DNA from: Cytophagaceae bacterium
GTDB taxonomy: Bacteria; Bacteroidota; Bacteroidia; Cytophagales; Flexibacteraceae
Length of the DNA: 64,000 bases
Reading direction: 5' to 3'
Assembly: GCA_027490155.1 (NCBI GenBank)
Contig: JAIXYP010000039.1
Location: 1-64,000, forward strand
A program made the position numbers and the translations under genes. Shown here piece by piece: positions 9,078-17,838 of this stretch (the stretch's first letter is position 1; each line of letters starts with the position of its first letter). The notes below the pieces were generated by a model. It worked only from the letters and a program-made list of their open reading frames with translations. It was not told the DNA's origin and searched no databases.

Positions 9078-9479
9078 TTAGAGTTGGATCTGTCTAAACG
9101 ATCTTGGATTAATATCGAATGCGAATGGCCTTGAGGTCACTAGACTTTTCTTATAGATTTCTGGCCAATGAGCGACGATTTGCTCCACCATGGCCCAATA
9201 AGAATAACCACCTTTGCCTGGTGGAACAAGAAAAACGATACCTAATTGATGCGCTTTGAATAAGGCAATCTGCGCTCTTTTTCTTCCGATGTTGAGGTCT
9301 TGCGTAATGACGACTGCTCCCTCCTGACCTACAATCGGGATCCACTTTTCATCAGGTGTGCCGGCTCCAAACGTCTGTTTGATAGATCTTACCTCAACGT
9401 CTTTGTACAGGCCTTTGATGAGTATATCAAAGCCATTGGCTAGCACAACAGGCATATTTTCGTCAAAATAGATGATCAT
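9078..9479 (-). CDS. PIN-like (DUF5615-type) protein, probable toxin of a TA pair
   Basis: A 133-residue PIN-fold nuclease-like protein. It starts MIIYFDENMP with an early aspartate (residue 6), has a central acidic residue in GTPDEKW, and ITQDLNIGRKR with a third aspartate. This is the spaced acidic layout of DUF5615/PIN-like toxins. I chose ATG 9479, which overlaps the TGA of the upstream DUF433 gene in an ATGA; a longer in-frame start at 9494 would overlap that gene by 19 bp. Expected role: RNA cleavage held in check by the partner. No activity can be shown from sequence. Confidence 0.78.
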   Translation of the reverse strand: MIIYFDENMPVVLANGFDILIKGLYKDVEVRSIKQTFGAGTPDEKWIPIVGQEGAVVITQDLNIGRKRAQIALFKAHQLGIVFLVPPGKGGYSYWAMVEQIVAHWPEIYKKSLVTSRPFAFDINPRSFRQIQL

Positions 9480-10141
9480 GCCGCCGCTGCACAAAAGGCG
9501 ATTGCGTCCTTCACCTCGGCCTCGTCAACCTCGTATAGGTTGGCCACTACCGCCACCGATCCCTCTGCCTGATACATCTGATATAGGGTTTCCGGGTAGA
9601 TATTGGTATTGCCAACAAGGGGAGCGCCAAATCTCCGGCTAGGGTCAACGACGATGGTGTGATCCTTGCCCATTGGCCAGAATTTGGTGGCAATAAAATC
9701 GGCACCAAAATCAATCTGGCGGCTGAAGTTCTGCAAGAATGGTAGATTGAACTGCTTTTTGCCATTGAGTATAATTGTGCCCTCAGCTATCCTAAACGAA
9801 ATATCATTGCCGTTGACTTCGATCTTGTCCAAGATCAAACGATGGGCAAAAGGATGTGCTGTCTCATACTCAAGTGACAGCTCACGATGCGCCGCACTGA
9901 TTTTGCGTGGCGGCACCCCAGCTTCTCGCAGGCCGAAATAGACCACCAGTTCTATCAGTACCAAAAACGAATAGTAGGGCTGGTCGATACCGTCGAGCTT
10001 GACCATCGCCGTCGTCTGGCCGAGTGCTGCTTGGTCTGCCTGATGCCAATACTTCTTGACCCAACTCCGCACGGTATGCGTCGGCAGTCTCATTATCTGC
10101 GCCAAATCAGCCACCCTGAAGTATCCTTTTTGCTCGGTCAT
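9476..10141 (-). CDS. DUF433-domain protein with N-terminal HTH, probable antitoxin
   Basis: A 221-residue protein. Residues 1-45 form a MerR-like winged helix (YFRVADLAQIM ... RSWVKKYW). The middle is beta-rich, and the last 55 residues fit DUF433 (YPETLYQMYQAEGSVAVVANLYEV), a domain found as the antitoxin partner of DUF5615 proteins. I use ATG 10141; an in-frame GTG at 10183 is less likely. Its TGA overlaps the start of the downstream PIN-like gene. The HTH suggests it also represses its own operon. Neighbouring composition is normal for the window. Confidence 0.77.
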   Translation of the reverse strand: MTEQKGYFRVADLAQIMRLPTHTVRSWVKKYWHQADQAALGQTTAMVKLDGIDQPYYSFLVLIELVVYFGLREAGVPPRKISAAHRELSLEYETAHPFAHRLILDKIEVNGNDISFRIAEGTIILNGKKQFNLPFLQNFSRQIDFGADFIATKFWPMGKDHTIVVDPSRRFGAPLVGNTNIYPETLYQMYQAEGSVAVVANLYEVDEAEVKDAIAFCAAAA

Positions 10142-10483
10142 CGTGTCGTAAAAATACCATATTGGGTACCCAATGTCAAGCACAGCACCAACAAAACTAG
10201 ATGTCCTCAGATGCCTAGATGGCTTTATGCGCCTTTCAAGTATTAGTTAGGTGATTTGATTAGGCTAGTTTAGTGGCTATCACCTTTAACCTTAAGGACT
10301 TCAAGGCTATGTGCTCAGTACTAAGCTGCGACGGCATCGTGGGGTGATTTTGGTAGGACTGGAGCTTGTAAGGGCCTCCGTACTTCGCTACCAGTCTGTT
10401 AGTTGTGGAGTGGTGTCCTTCTGGGCCTGAAGAATTAATGTGGCAAAGCTGAGAAGGCTAGGTATTTGAGTTTGTGAAAGCAT
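10142..10483. other. intergenic region downstream of the kinase gene
   Basis: About 340 bp between the kinase stop and the DUF433 start. It should hold the promoter of the DUF433/PIN operon. I see no RNA gene, repeat or convincing hairpin in it. Confidence 0.5.
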
Positions 10484-12052
10484 TTATTGGTAATCCTTAT
10501 ATCCAATGCGTTCTCTTTGGTTATAACTTGAAATACTAGAGTGTATATTTATTAAAATTGACTCTCGGTTGTCAATTGTAGAATCTATAAGAGATTTAAA
10601 AAGTGGTACAATCTTTTTTTCTGCTTCATAACAATAAATGTTATGACAAAATGTGCCAATAATGAACACTTGGTCAATTTCCAATCTAGACACTTGAACA
10701 CGATCACTGGTTTTTATCTCTACAGGATTGTTCTCAGATTCAACGTACATATTGACAGCTTCTTGGTACGTGATGTATGAGCACTTATTAAGAATTGCAT
10801 ATTCATAGACTTTATCGCCTTTCAATTCAATAGGTTCTTGATTCTTACAAAACAAAACCATAAAATCATTCATTAGTCTGCTGCCTCTAACTAAGTATAC
10901 ATCAGAAATATTTATATGAAAATTTGCAAAAACCCATTGATTGTCAAAATAAAATATATCCTCAGAACTATTGAAATGAAGATTGTCAAATCTGCGTCCT
11001 GAAGTACTAGGTGACATCCAATGCAGTTTTTTATAAAATCTATCTACTGAAGTGGACAGATTAGTCATAAATTTGTCAATTTCTTGTTTTTGACTCAATC
11101 TTACTATTCTATCCAATGATGTCGGTTTTGATTTTGAAATCAAATCATTAAAATACGAATAGTAGTGATTGAAGCTTCTAATTTCTTTACTCCTAGAAAA
11201 ATTATTGCTAATATAATTACGAATTTCGTCTATATTTGAAAATCTTTCATTAGCATTATTTTGAAGACATTTTTCGATAATTTTGTCATAAACGGGATCG
11301 AGGTCGGTATACAATGAAGAAATTTTGCTGAGTGTAGCTCCTGAGTGATGATGTCCAAAAACATAATAATGCAGAAGCTGGCCAATGGCATATATGTCCA
11401 TTTGAGGACTAGCAGGCTCGTTAGAATTATCTTGCTCTGGTGCTGAAAAATATCTATTCCCAAGACGTTCTCCTTGCCCAGTTTCATGTGAAACAATGTT
11501 AATTTCATCTGAAAAGGATGCAATGCCGAAGTCTCCAATGTGATATTTTTTATTCATTTTAAGGATGTTTTCGGGCTTCAAATCCCGATGTATAATCCCG
11601 TAATTGTGAATTTTTTCTATTGTATCCAGCAAAAAATTAAGGTAGTCGTGAAACTCTGATAAACAAGTCGCTTTTTCATTTGCAACATTACCTTCATATT
11701 TCTCCATTAGTATAGCAAAGGTAGTAAATATATTTGGGCTTTCACCAAAAGATATCGTACTAATATTGAAATTAGCGACTATTCCATTTTTATCTTGCAA
11801 CTTTTGAAGATTAAAATACTCTGACACAAATCTTAGTGATTTTCCAGATTGTGAGCCACCGCCGTCAAACGTTAGGATTTTTACGGCGATTTCCTTAGCC
11901 TCTGAACCTGCGAGCAAAAGAGCCGAGTAAACTATACCATTTCCACCTTGACCTATTGTCTTACCTAGTTTAATAGTGCCATAACCAAGATCTATTTTCT
12001 TGTGAACACTCTTTATGTAAGTACTTAATTGTTTTACGTTTGGTAAGTTCAT
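10484..12052 (-). CDS. Hanks-type serine/threonine protein kinase, AT-rich
   Basis: A 522-residue kinase with an apparently complete catalytic domain: glycine loop GQGGNGIVY (35-42), ATP-anchoring Lys58 (AVKIL), catalytic HRDLKPEN (155-162), metal-binding DFG (174-176), APE (204-206), Asp219 and Arg270. Residues about 286-522 form an unrecognised domain with no transmembrane segment, so the protein should be cytoplasmic. A sampled line is about 30% GC, against 45% or more in flanking genes, and codon use shifts accordingly, suggesting recent acquisition. No phosphatase or obvious substrate gene adjoins it. Its substrate is unknown; a defence-related role is only a guess from context. Confidence 0.88.
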   Translation of the reverse strand: MNLPNVKQLSTYIKSVHKKIDLGYGTIKLGKTIGQGGNGIVYSALLLAGSEAKEIAVKILTFDGGGSQSGKSLRFVSEYFNLQKLQDKNGIVANFNISTISFGESPNIFTTFAILMEKYEGNVANEKATCLSEFHDYLNFLLDTIEKIHNYGIIHRDLKPENILKMNKKYHIGDFGIASFSDEINIVSHETGQGERLGNRYFSAPEQDNSNEPASPQMDIYAIGQLLHYYVFGHHHSGATLSKISSLYTDLDPVYDKIIEKCLQNNANERFSNIDEIRNYISNNFSRSKEIRSFNHYYSYFNDLISKSKPTSLDRIVRLSQKQEIDKFMTNLSTSVDRFYKKLHWMSPSTSGRRFDNLHFNSSEDIFYFDNQWVFANFHINISDVYLVRGSRLMNDFMVLFCKNQEPIELKGDKVYEYAILNKCSYITYQEAVNMYVESENNPVEIKTSDRVQVSRLEIDQVFIIGTFCHNIYCYEAEKKIVPLFKSLIDSTIDNRESILINIHSSISSYNQRERIGYKDYQ

Positions 12053-12189
12053 GGGTTGATGTTTTATGTCTTATCTACAAATTTCGCAAATCCAACCCAA
12101 ACCTCCAACACTTATTGCAAAAATATTTTTCAGGTCAGTAATATCAGCCTCAACAAGCCCTGCAGCACCCTGCAAGCCCACTTGCCATC

Positions 12190-13746
12190 CTATTTCACCC
12201 ACACCCCATACAACCTAACCTGTTCAGCACCAGCCTCTGCCACCACCACCACCGTTTGGTTCGCTTTGATTTCCATCCCAACAAGGGATAGGTAGCGCTG
12301 TAAGGGTAATGGTTTGTTGTCAACAATATAGTCCGTTAGCCATTGGCGGAGGTGGGGTAGCTTCGTGATTTGGGCGATGGTACTAAAGAGTTCGTCCTCC
12401 TCAAAGGTGCCGGTGGGGCCAAAGTGTTTGGTCAGGGCTGCCACCAGTTTACGGTTGTTCCAGAGGCCATTGCTGCTTTTGATCAGTTCTAGGTCCAGCA
12501 TTAGGCATAGGAGTGGGCCTTTGGCATAAAAGTTCATATACTGGTCCTGCCTAGTGCTAGCCTTGAGGCTCATTTGCCACAGGCTCTGGGTGCTGTCAAA
12601 TTGGCTAGCTTGGCGGATATAGCTACTGAGCCCCTCCAGACTTTGGGTTGGAGTATCGAGGTGCTGGCTGAGGCGTGTATGCCAGGTGAAATACTCAGTC
12701 ATCCCCTCATAAAGCCAAAGGTGGGCCGAGGGGGCAGGGTTCAGAAAATCATAATCTTCGATGCTGCGGCTATGGAGGTTCAGCGGCATCAGGATGTGGT
12801 AAAATTCATGGTTGGCGACGGCAAAGGCCTGCCGTTTAATCACACTAGGTCGGTTGGCAATTTTGTTGATGATCAGGGTGGACTGGCCATGTTCTAGCCC
12901 ATCGTAATAGTATTCATTGGTATCACGGTGCAGCTCATGGTAGTTCAGGAACGTGTACCGATCGACTGGAAGTTTACCGCCTAAATACCTAGCTTGCGCC
13001 TGCACCAATGGCTCGATGACGCTGGCCAAAGTGGCAGCAGACTTGAGCCCCCCTCGGCTGTAGCCCGCAATCATGACCCTGAGGTTGCCCACCTGAAAGC
13101 TGGTCGTATCAGGGGCGGCGACCAAAATAGGATTATCCACAAAGGTGCGGTAGTTGGGGGCCTTCAGCTGCCAGGTTGTTAGGGCTTTACCAACAATAGT
13201 TGCCTTCGCCACTAGGCCAGAGACAGGTAGCATCTTTGTTGGGGCAGTCAAGTTAAGTACCAAGGGCGATTTTTCGGCCCCGACGACATAGCCGAACACC
13301 GCATTGGCATTGATCAGAAAGACTGAGTCGGCAATAAAACATGAGCCAGCCGAGCGATAGATGGGCGTGGGTTGCTCTACCTGTCGGCAATCATCCCAGC
13401 TATCATCCACCCAATAGCTGATGGACTTGATTGGTGCCCAACCCCTGATCTGCCAAGTATTGGTGCTGGTTTTGGTTACCTCTGCCGGGCCGGCTTGGCT
13501 TTGAGCAGATATCCCGCTAACAAGGCGCCCAAAATCCAGCTTGGCATAGATGCCCGGCACCATAGCTGGCATCGCAAAGGTGAGCTCATTACGCCCAAGA
13601 GCTTCTACATTTACCGTGACTTCTAACTGGTCTGCCACAACCTTGTTGAGGTTGGTATGGTAGCTAATGGTTTGGGCCTGAACCATTAGGGTAACGTTAC
13701 AGCCAAAAAGCAGCAATAACAGGGCTTTGAGGAAGTATTTCATCAT
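12190..13746 (-). CDS. M61-family metallopeptidase (glycyl aminopeptidase-like)
   Basis: A secreted or periplasmic zinc peptidase of 518 residues. The zinc site HEFYH is followed about 30 residues later by the third ligand in LYEGMTEYF, as in family M61. The start is a signal peptide (MMKYFLKALLLLLFG ... VQAQ); I chose ATG 13746 because the longer reading frame begins with TTG. M61 proteins often carry a PDZ domain near the C-terminus; here the last 90 residues are short and I do not see a full PDZ, so it may be degenerate. The preferred peptide substrate is unknown. Confidence 0.85.
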   Translation of the reverse strand: MMKYFLKALLLLLFGCNVTLMVQAQTISYHTNLNKVVADQLEVTVNVEALGRNELTFAMPAMVPGIYAKLDFGRLVSGISAQSQAGPAEVTKTSTNTWQIRGWAPIKSISYWVDDSWDDCRQVEQPTPIYRSAGSCFIADSVFLINANAVFGYVVGAEKSPLVLNLTAPTKMLPVSGLVAKATIVGKALTTWQLKAPNYRTFVDNPILVAAPDTTSFQVGNLRVMIAGYSRGGLKSAATLASVIEPLVQAQARYLGGKLPVDRYTFLNYHELHRDTNEYYYDGLEHGQSTLIINKIANRPSVIKRQAFAVANHEFYHILMPLNLHSRSIEDYDFLNPAPSAHLWLYEGMTEYFTWHTRLSQHLDTPTQSLEGLSSYIRQASQFDSTQSLWQMSLKASTRQDQYMNFYAKGPLLCLMLDLELIKSSNGLWNNRKLVAALTKHFGPTGTFEEDELFSTIAQITKLPHLRQWLTDYIVDNKPLPLQRYLSLVGMEIKANQTVVVVAEAGAEQVRLYGVWVK

Positions 13747-14122
13747 TGTGGGATAGGACCAGAGCTGGTGTATTAGCGCAGCTGGGTATGCCTGCAATTA
13801 TAGGTAAATTGACTTGCTATCCCGTAGGAATAAAATGTTAATGGCAGTTGGGGTAGGATCAGTGGGTCAAACGCTGTTCGCACCTAGAGCCTTTTGGAAT
13901 ATTCCAGCCTACAACTAAATTTGCAGACGTAGCGACCGAGTTGTAAAATCTAAACATACTTCAAAACCTACACCCCAAGAGCACAACACTCAAAATGCGC
14001 CTAATAAGGGGCAACTTTGACTTGTCAACACCAGCCCTAGCCTTATTAAACTCACTCCTGAGCAGTAAAGCGCAAGCCAAGTGTTGCGACCTGAATCCCC
14101 AAGTAAACTCGAATAAACCCCT
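13747..14122. other. divergent intergenic region with promoter and palindrome
   Basis: About 375 bp between the M61 gene and a secreted hypothetical gene. It contains the complete promoter at 13893-13923 and the 12-bp palindrome TGGAATATTCCA at 13895-13906. The leader from the promoter to the downstream ATG would be about 190 nt and holds no recognised riboswitch. Confidence 0.6.
13893..13923 (+). promoter_or_regulatory. Bacteroidota promoter TTTG-N19-TAAATTTG with overlapping palindrome
   Basis: TTTG at 13893-13896, a spacer of exactly 19 bp, then TAAATTTG at 13916-13923 match the Bacteroidota consensus in every fixed position. The perfect palindrome TGGAATATTCCA (13895-13906) overlaps the -33 box and so could be an operator. 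Transcription would run towards the secreted hypothetical gene at 14123. Confidence 0.65.
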
Positions 14123-15151
14123 ATGAAGCACATTGTAATCACCTTAGTCCTTACGCTTCTATGTTTTCTGACACAGGCCCAGATACAGGTGGAAACCGTT
14201 TCTGAACAGGAACTATCCTCTGATTACCTGCATTACTTGCGCCATGGGCAATACATAGGTAATAACACAGTGCTTCGAGTATCGAAAGGGCAATTCGTCA
14301 AGATAGAGCTTCCCACCAACAAGGTAACTGAGCTGGCTACTGGCTTTGACCCCAAGGTTTTTTACTTGCCGATTAACGAAAAGGGTAACTACTTCCTAGC
14401 ACAATCGGAAAATAAGATCTACAAAAACGAGGACAACAAACTTCTACTCGCTGCTGATGTTAATACAGAGCTCCGCAAAAGTGGTTACTCTCCACAGCCA
14501 TACGTCTTTATTACCACCAGTAAGCTAAACACAGGCAGCGACTTTTTTGCTTTTAGTTTCGTAACATTTGATAGTGTCAACTTGTGCGGGCCCAAACCAT
14601 TTTTTGACTATCCAGAGTTTGGCCTATTCAATCTCAAAACAGGCAAACTTAGTTTCTTGGGCAAAAGAGCTGCGCCTAGCAAAAGGGCGACTTTTTACGC
14701 TGGTACATATACCTATAACGACGCCAGCAAAAAGCGCATCTTAACTGCTTCTGTCGGTAGTTTAACCATTTCCGCCTACAATACCAAAGGTAAATTACTT
14801 ACCCAATCCAGATTGCCAGACTCGATCAAGAACGACTACAGGACGATTGATCAAATACCGCCCTCGAAGTATAAAGACCTAAGGTTTTATGAAGCGGCTA
14901 AGATAATTCAATGGCAAGAAATTGATGATTATTACCGCGTTCAGGAGTTAGTTAGGCTCAATGATGATCGAATAAGCCTCATCATCACGAATGGGGCAAA
15001 ACTAGTGTACTTGGTTTTTGACAATGATCTGAAGTTCAAAGGTCAGTTTGAAGAGCCTTACATTTCGAATGAGGTAGCCTACCATAACGGGGACATAACC
15101 ACATTCATTTCCAGATACGAAAACAAAATCAAAACAGTCAGGATTAAGTAG
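14123..15151 (+). CDS. secreted hypothetical protein
   Basis: A 342-residue protein I do not recognise. Residues 1-20 are a signal peptide ending QAQ. The rest is beta-rich with repeated YxxxxxG and LxFxxxxD patterns, consistent with a beta-propeller-like or other repeated-strand fold, but this is inference. The C-terminal 120 residues resemble the truncated gene fragment at 24692-25060 (shared LPDS, RLN-D and a VFD/VYD-x-L strand), so a paralogue once existed in this window. It has a complete promoter about 200 bp upstream. Confidence 0.7.
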   Translation: MKHIVITLVLTLLCFLTQAQIQVETVSEQELSSDYLHYLRHGQYIGNNTVLRVSKGQFVKIELPTNKVTELATGFDPKVFYLPINEKGNYFLAQSENKIYKNEDNKLLLAADVNTELRKSGYSPQPYVFITTSKLNTGSDFFAFSFVTFDSVNLCGPKPFFDYPEFGLFNLKTGKLSFLGKRAAPSKRATFYAGTYTYNDASKKRILTASVGSLTISAYNTKGKLLTQSRLPDSIKNDYRTIDQIPPSKYKDLRFYEAAKIIQWQEIDDYYRVQELVRLNDDRISLIITNGAKLVYLVFDNDLKFKGQFEEPYISNEVAYHNGDITTFISRYENKIKTVRIK

Positions 15152-15298
15152 GTGGGTGTTTTATGGGGAACATTGTTTAAGACCGAGGTGCCTGTAAAAG
15201 ACAACAACTGCCCAATAGATGTAAACCTATTGGCATTGACATAATCTGGCTAAACTCTATCCATTGATCAATTCACCAGGATCAGTTCCTGCCAACCA

Positions 15299-15898
15299 TT
15301 ACCCTTTCCAAACTTCCATCATATCAGGCTCTTGCTGGCGGCGGGCTTTGAGCAGGTACTGGATACTTTCTATAATGATCTGACAATCCAGCCCGAGGCT
15401 ATAGGTTTCTACATACTCCACATCAAGAGCAAAGCGGTCCTCCCAGCTGACAGTGTTGCCACCTCGCACTTGTGCCAACCCCGTGATGCCGGGCCGTACC
15501 AAATGGCGTTTCCGCTGCTCAGCGGAGTAAAGCGGTAGGTATTGCGGCAAAAGTGGACGAGGGCCAATCAAGCTCATATCCCCAATCAGGATTTGGTATA
15601 GCTGGGGTAGCTCGTCCAGTACCGTTTGCCGCAAAAAACGACCAAACCCGAAGGCACGACGGGAGTCAAGTGTCAAAGGGTCTTGCCCCAAGGGTGCAGG
15701 TCTCAAACTGCTGAACTTGATGATCCTGAAGGCTTTGTCATTTCGGCCAATCCGGGTCTGGAAAAACAAGATATGCCTAGGCCCTAATATGATGGCCAAC
15801 ACCAATGCAATCACCACCTGAAGGGGTAAGGTTAGCCCAATCAGCCCCAAGGCCACCACGATGTCGATCAGTCGTTTGAGGTACTGGCGGTAGATCAT
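15299..15898 (-). CDS. sugar transferase (phosphoglycosyl transferase, WcaJ/PglC type)
   Basis: Membrane-associated monotopic phosphoglycosyl transferase of 199 residues, which moves a sugar-1-phosphate onto undecaprenyl phosphate to start a glycan. Evidence: N-terminal KRLIDIVVA with a hydrophobic re-entrant segment, the catalytic Asp-Glu pair in VLDELPQL, and the family blocks GDMSLIGPRP and RPGITGLAQVRGG. I use ATG 15898; the longer frame begins with GTG and adds 20 residues without homology features. It is the short form without the multi-spanning N-terminal half of WcaJ. The next gene upstream is a GT2 transferase, which fits a glycan pathway. Confidence 0.88.
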   Translation of the reverse strand: MIYRQYLKRLIDIVVALGLIGLTLPLQVVIALVLAIILGPRHILFFQTRIGRNDKAFRIIKFSSLRPAPLGQDPLTLDSRRAFGFGRFLRQTVLDELPQLYQILIGDMSLIGPRPLLPQYLPLYSAEQRKRHLVRPGITGLAQVRGGNTVSWEDRFALDVEYVETYSLGLDCQIIIESIQYLLKARRQQEPDMMEVWKG

Positions 15899-16043
15899 TG
15901 GTTGGGCTAGGTATCTGATAGCGGCGCAATTGTAGGTCAAAGGTAGCTCATTGGTCACTCCATAGATTTGGAGCTAGTCAGCTTCCCTTCTTTGCGGTCT
16001 AATCTGCTGGGTATTGCTTAATCAACCAAACTAGTAACCGCGC

Positions 16044-17138
16044 TTACCAACTGATATTACGTTTGGTGCCCGCCCTGAAATTGAAGAACAAGTAACACCA
16101 TAGGTAGATGAAATCAATAAACGGCAGCAGCAGCCACGGGAACCGCTCTCCCAGCACTTTGCCGCAACGCCAGAAGTAGATCGAGTGGCCAAGGCTGCGG
16201 AGCACAAACAAGGCAATCGCAGGCACCCATCCCCAAGGCAAACAACACAGGACCACTAAGGAGATCCAGAAGAAGATAAAGCTATTACCTAGCAAAGCCA
16301 GCCGATTCATGTCCTCCGCTTTGTAGTAGGCCCCTACCGAGAAGTGCCTCAACTTCTGCCGATACCAACCAGACCAAGACTGTTTAGGTTCGCTCATGAC
16401 GTGGGTCTCAGGGGTGATCACAACGGCCACGTTATCAGCACTAGCGGTGCGGTTGATGAATAGGTCATCATCGCCACCATTAACGCTGATGTGTTTATAA
16501 AACCCCTTGTAGCTGAAGAACAGGTCCCGGGTATAGGCCAGGTTGCGGCCCACGCCCATATAGGGTTTGCCAGCCAGTGCCATCGATAGGTACTGGATGC
16601 CTGTATAGAAGGTCTCGTACCGGATGAGGGTGTTCAGCAGGCCGCCATAACGTTTGTAGGGACTATAACCCAAGACGATGCTTTTGCCTGTCTGGAAACC
16701 CAATTGCATCTGACGGATCCAGTTGTCGGACAGGGGTAGGCAGTCGTCATCCGTGAGGAGGACATGGTCAAACCGTGCGGCCTTAATGCCCATTGTGAGG
16801 GCAAACTTTTTGGCGTTCATGCGGTCTGGCGTCTCCTCGATGCGGGTCATCCGGAAATTCGGATAGGTGTACTTCATCGTCAGGAGGTAGTCATAGACCT
16901 CGTCTCCGCTGCGGTCATCCACCATGATGATCTCGAACAAGGGCATCTTCTGGGCCAGCAGGTTCTCGATCAGCGGTTTGATGGTGTGCATATTGTTACG
17001 CACACAGACCACCACCGACATCGGTTTGTATTTGGCGTTTTCGGGCTCAGGGGCTTTGTAGGCCGCCAGCTTACCGAAGAACCGGATATAGTAGTAATAC
17101 TGCACGATCACCAAACCGAGGCACAAGGCAGCCATCAT
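16044..17138 (-). CDS. family 2 glycosyltransferase, membrane-bound
   Basis: Inverting glycosyltransferase with a GT-A domain. VVVCVRNN opens the nucleotide-binding fold, VDDRSGDE and LLTDDDCLP supply the metal-binding aspartates, and a GGDDDLFINR motif lies further on. One N-terminal and two or three C-terminal membrane segments anchor it facing the cytoplasm. The frame can begin at TTG 17198 or at ATG 17138; I chose the ATG, which gives a clean N-terminal membrane segment and 364 residues. It lies 145 bp upstream of the sugar transferase on the same strand, so both may act in one envelope glycan pathway. The sugar donor is unknown. Confidence 0.85.
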   Translation of the reverse strand: MMAALCLGLVIVQYYYYIRFFGKLAAYKAPEPENAKYKPMSVVVCVRNNMHTIKPLIENLLAQKMPLFEIIMVDDRSGDEVYDYLLTMKYTYPNFRMTRIEETPDRMNAKKFALTMGIKAARFDHVLLTDDDCLPLSDNWIRQMQLGFQTGKSIVLGYSPYKRYGGLLNTLIRYETFYTGIQYLSMALAGKPYMGVGRNLAYTRDLFFSYKGFYKHISVNGGDDDLFINRTASADNVAVVITPETHVMSEPKQSWSGWYRQKLRHFSVGAYYKAEDMNRLALLGNSFIFFWISLVVLCCLPWGWVPAIALFVLRSLGHSIYFWRCGKVLGERFPWLLLPFIDFIYLWCYLFFNFRAGTKRNISW

Positions 17139-17514
17139 GGCCGTCGGGTACAGCTCGAGCGTTAGGGTCGTGGGGAATTGCAGGTCAGGAAAATCCAAAT
17201 ACGAGAGGAGCAGGGTTGCGGAACAGGGAAGAGAAGATAATTGGCATTAGGCCAAGCAAGGCAGCAATTCAGGGCCTCAAAGATAAGGAAAAGCCAGCAC
17301 TAGGCTAGGCTGACATTAGCACCTACACCCAGGCTTTTGATCAATTATAGATTAGTGGTGGCACTAAAGGGACTGATCCGCTAGACTACCAAGGCCATAT
17401 CCAAGCCAAAAAGGCCGATCCTTCGTTGTGGAAGGTATCGGCCTCAATAAGATCGTTTTGTAACGCAGGATGTGATCAGGGCAGCCATCTATGACTGCCT
17501 AGGCCAACCGCTGA
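17139..17514. other. intergenic region with a terminator
   Basis: About 375 bp between the small lipoprotein gene and the GT2 gene. Apart from the hairpin at 17408-17445 I see no further gene or repeat. Confidence 0.5.
17408..17445 (-). terminator. intrinsic terminator after the small lipoprotein gene
   Basis: On the minus strand AGGCCGATACCTTC pairs with GAAGG-ATCGGCCT around a short loop (one bulged base) and is followed by TTTTTGG. It lies about 70 bp beyond the stop codon of the 48-residue lipoprotein. Confidence 0.75.
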
Positions 17515-17661
17515 CTAGCCGCGGGTATCAGCTTTGTGCACTACGGGAGCAGTGTTTTTGCTGTATGTGGCACATGTGCGATATCCACCGCCGCATGAAG
17601 AGGCAATCAGGGCCACTGCGAAGGCCACAAGAAAAGAAACTGCTGTGATACGTGCTTTCAT
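17515..17661 (-). CDS. 48-residue lipoprotein
   Basis: A small gene from ATG 17661 to TAG 17515. The product begins MKARITAVSFLVAFAVALIA and then reads SSCGGGYRTC, so a positively charged start, a hydrophobic stretch and a lipobox with Cys23 are all present. The mature peptide is only 26 residues and contains a second cysteine. A good intrinsic terminator follows, supporting a real transcript. Short lipoproteins of this design are common in Bacteroidota, but no function is known. The base composition matches the neighbouring genes. Confidence 0.72.
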   Translation of the reverse strand: MKARITAVSFLVAFAVALIASSCGGGYRTCATYSKNTAPVVHKADTRG

Positions 17662-17838
17662 CCTGTATATATAGCCGTAGTAATTTTTGGTGACGATGGC
17701 TAGACCGTCCTACTAGACAAGGGTAAAGTTAGGGATAATTTGGTTTTTGATGCAAGGCAGGGCAATAATTTCTGCTTTGACCTTATCTGGCAATTCAAAT
17801 CCATAGTAGCTGTCACAACATCCATCATCACACCAACC

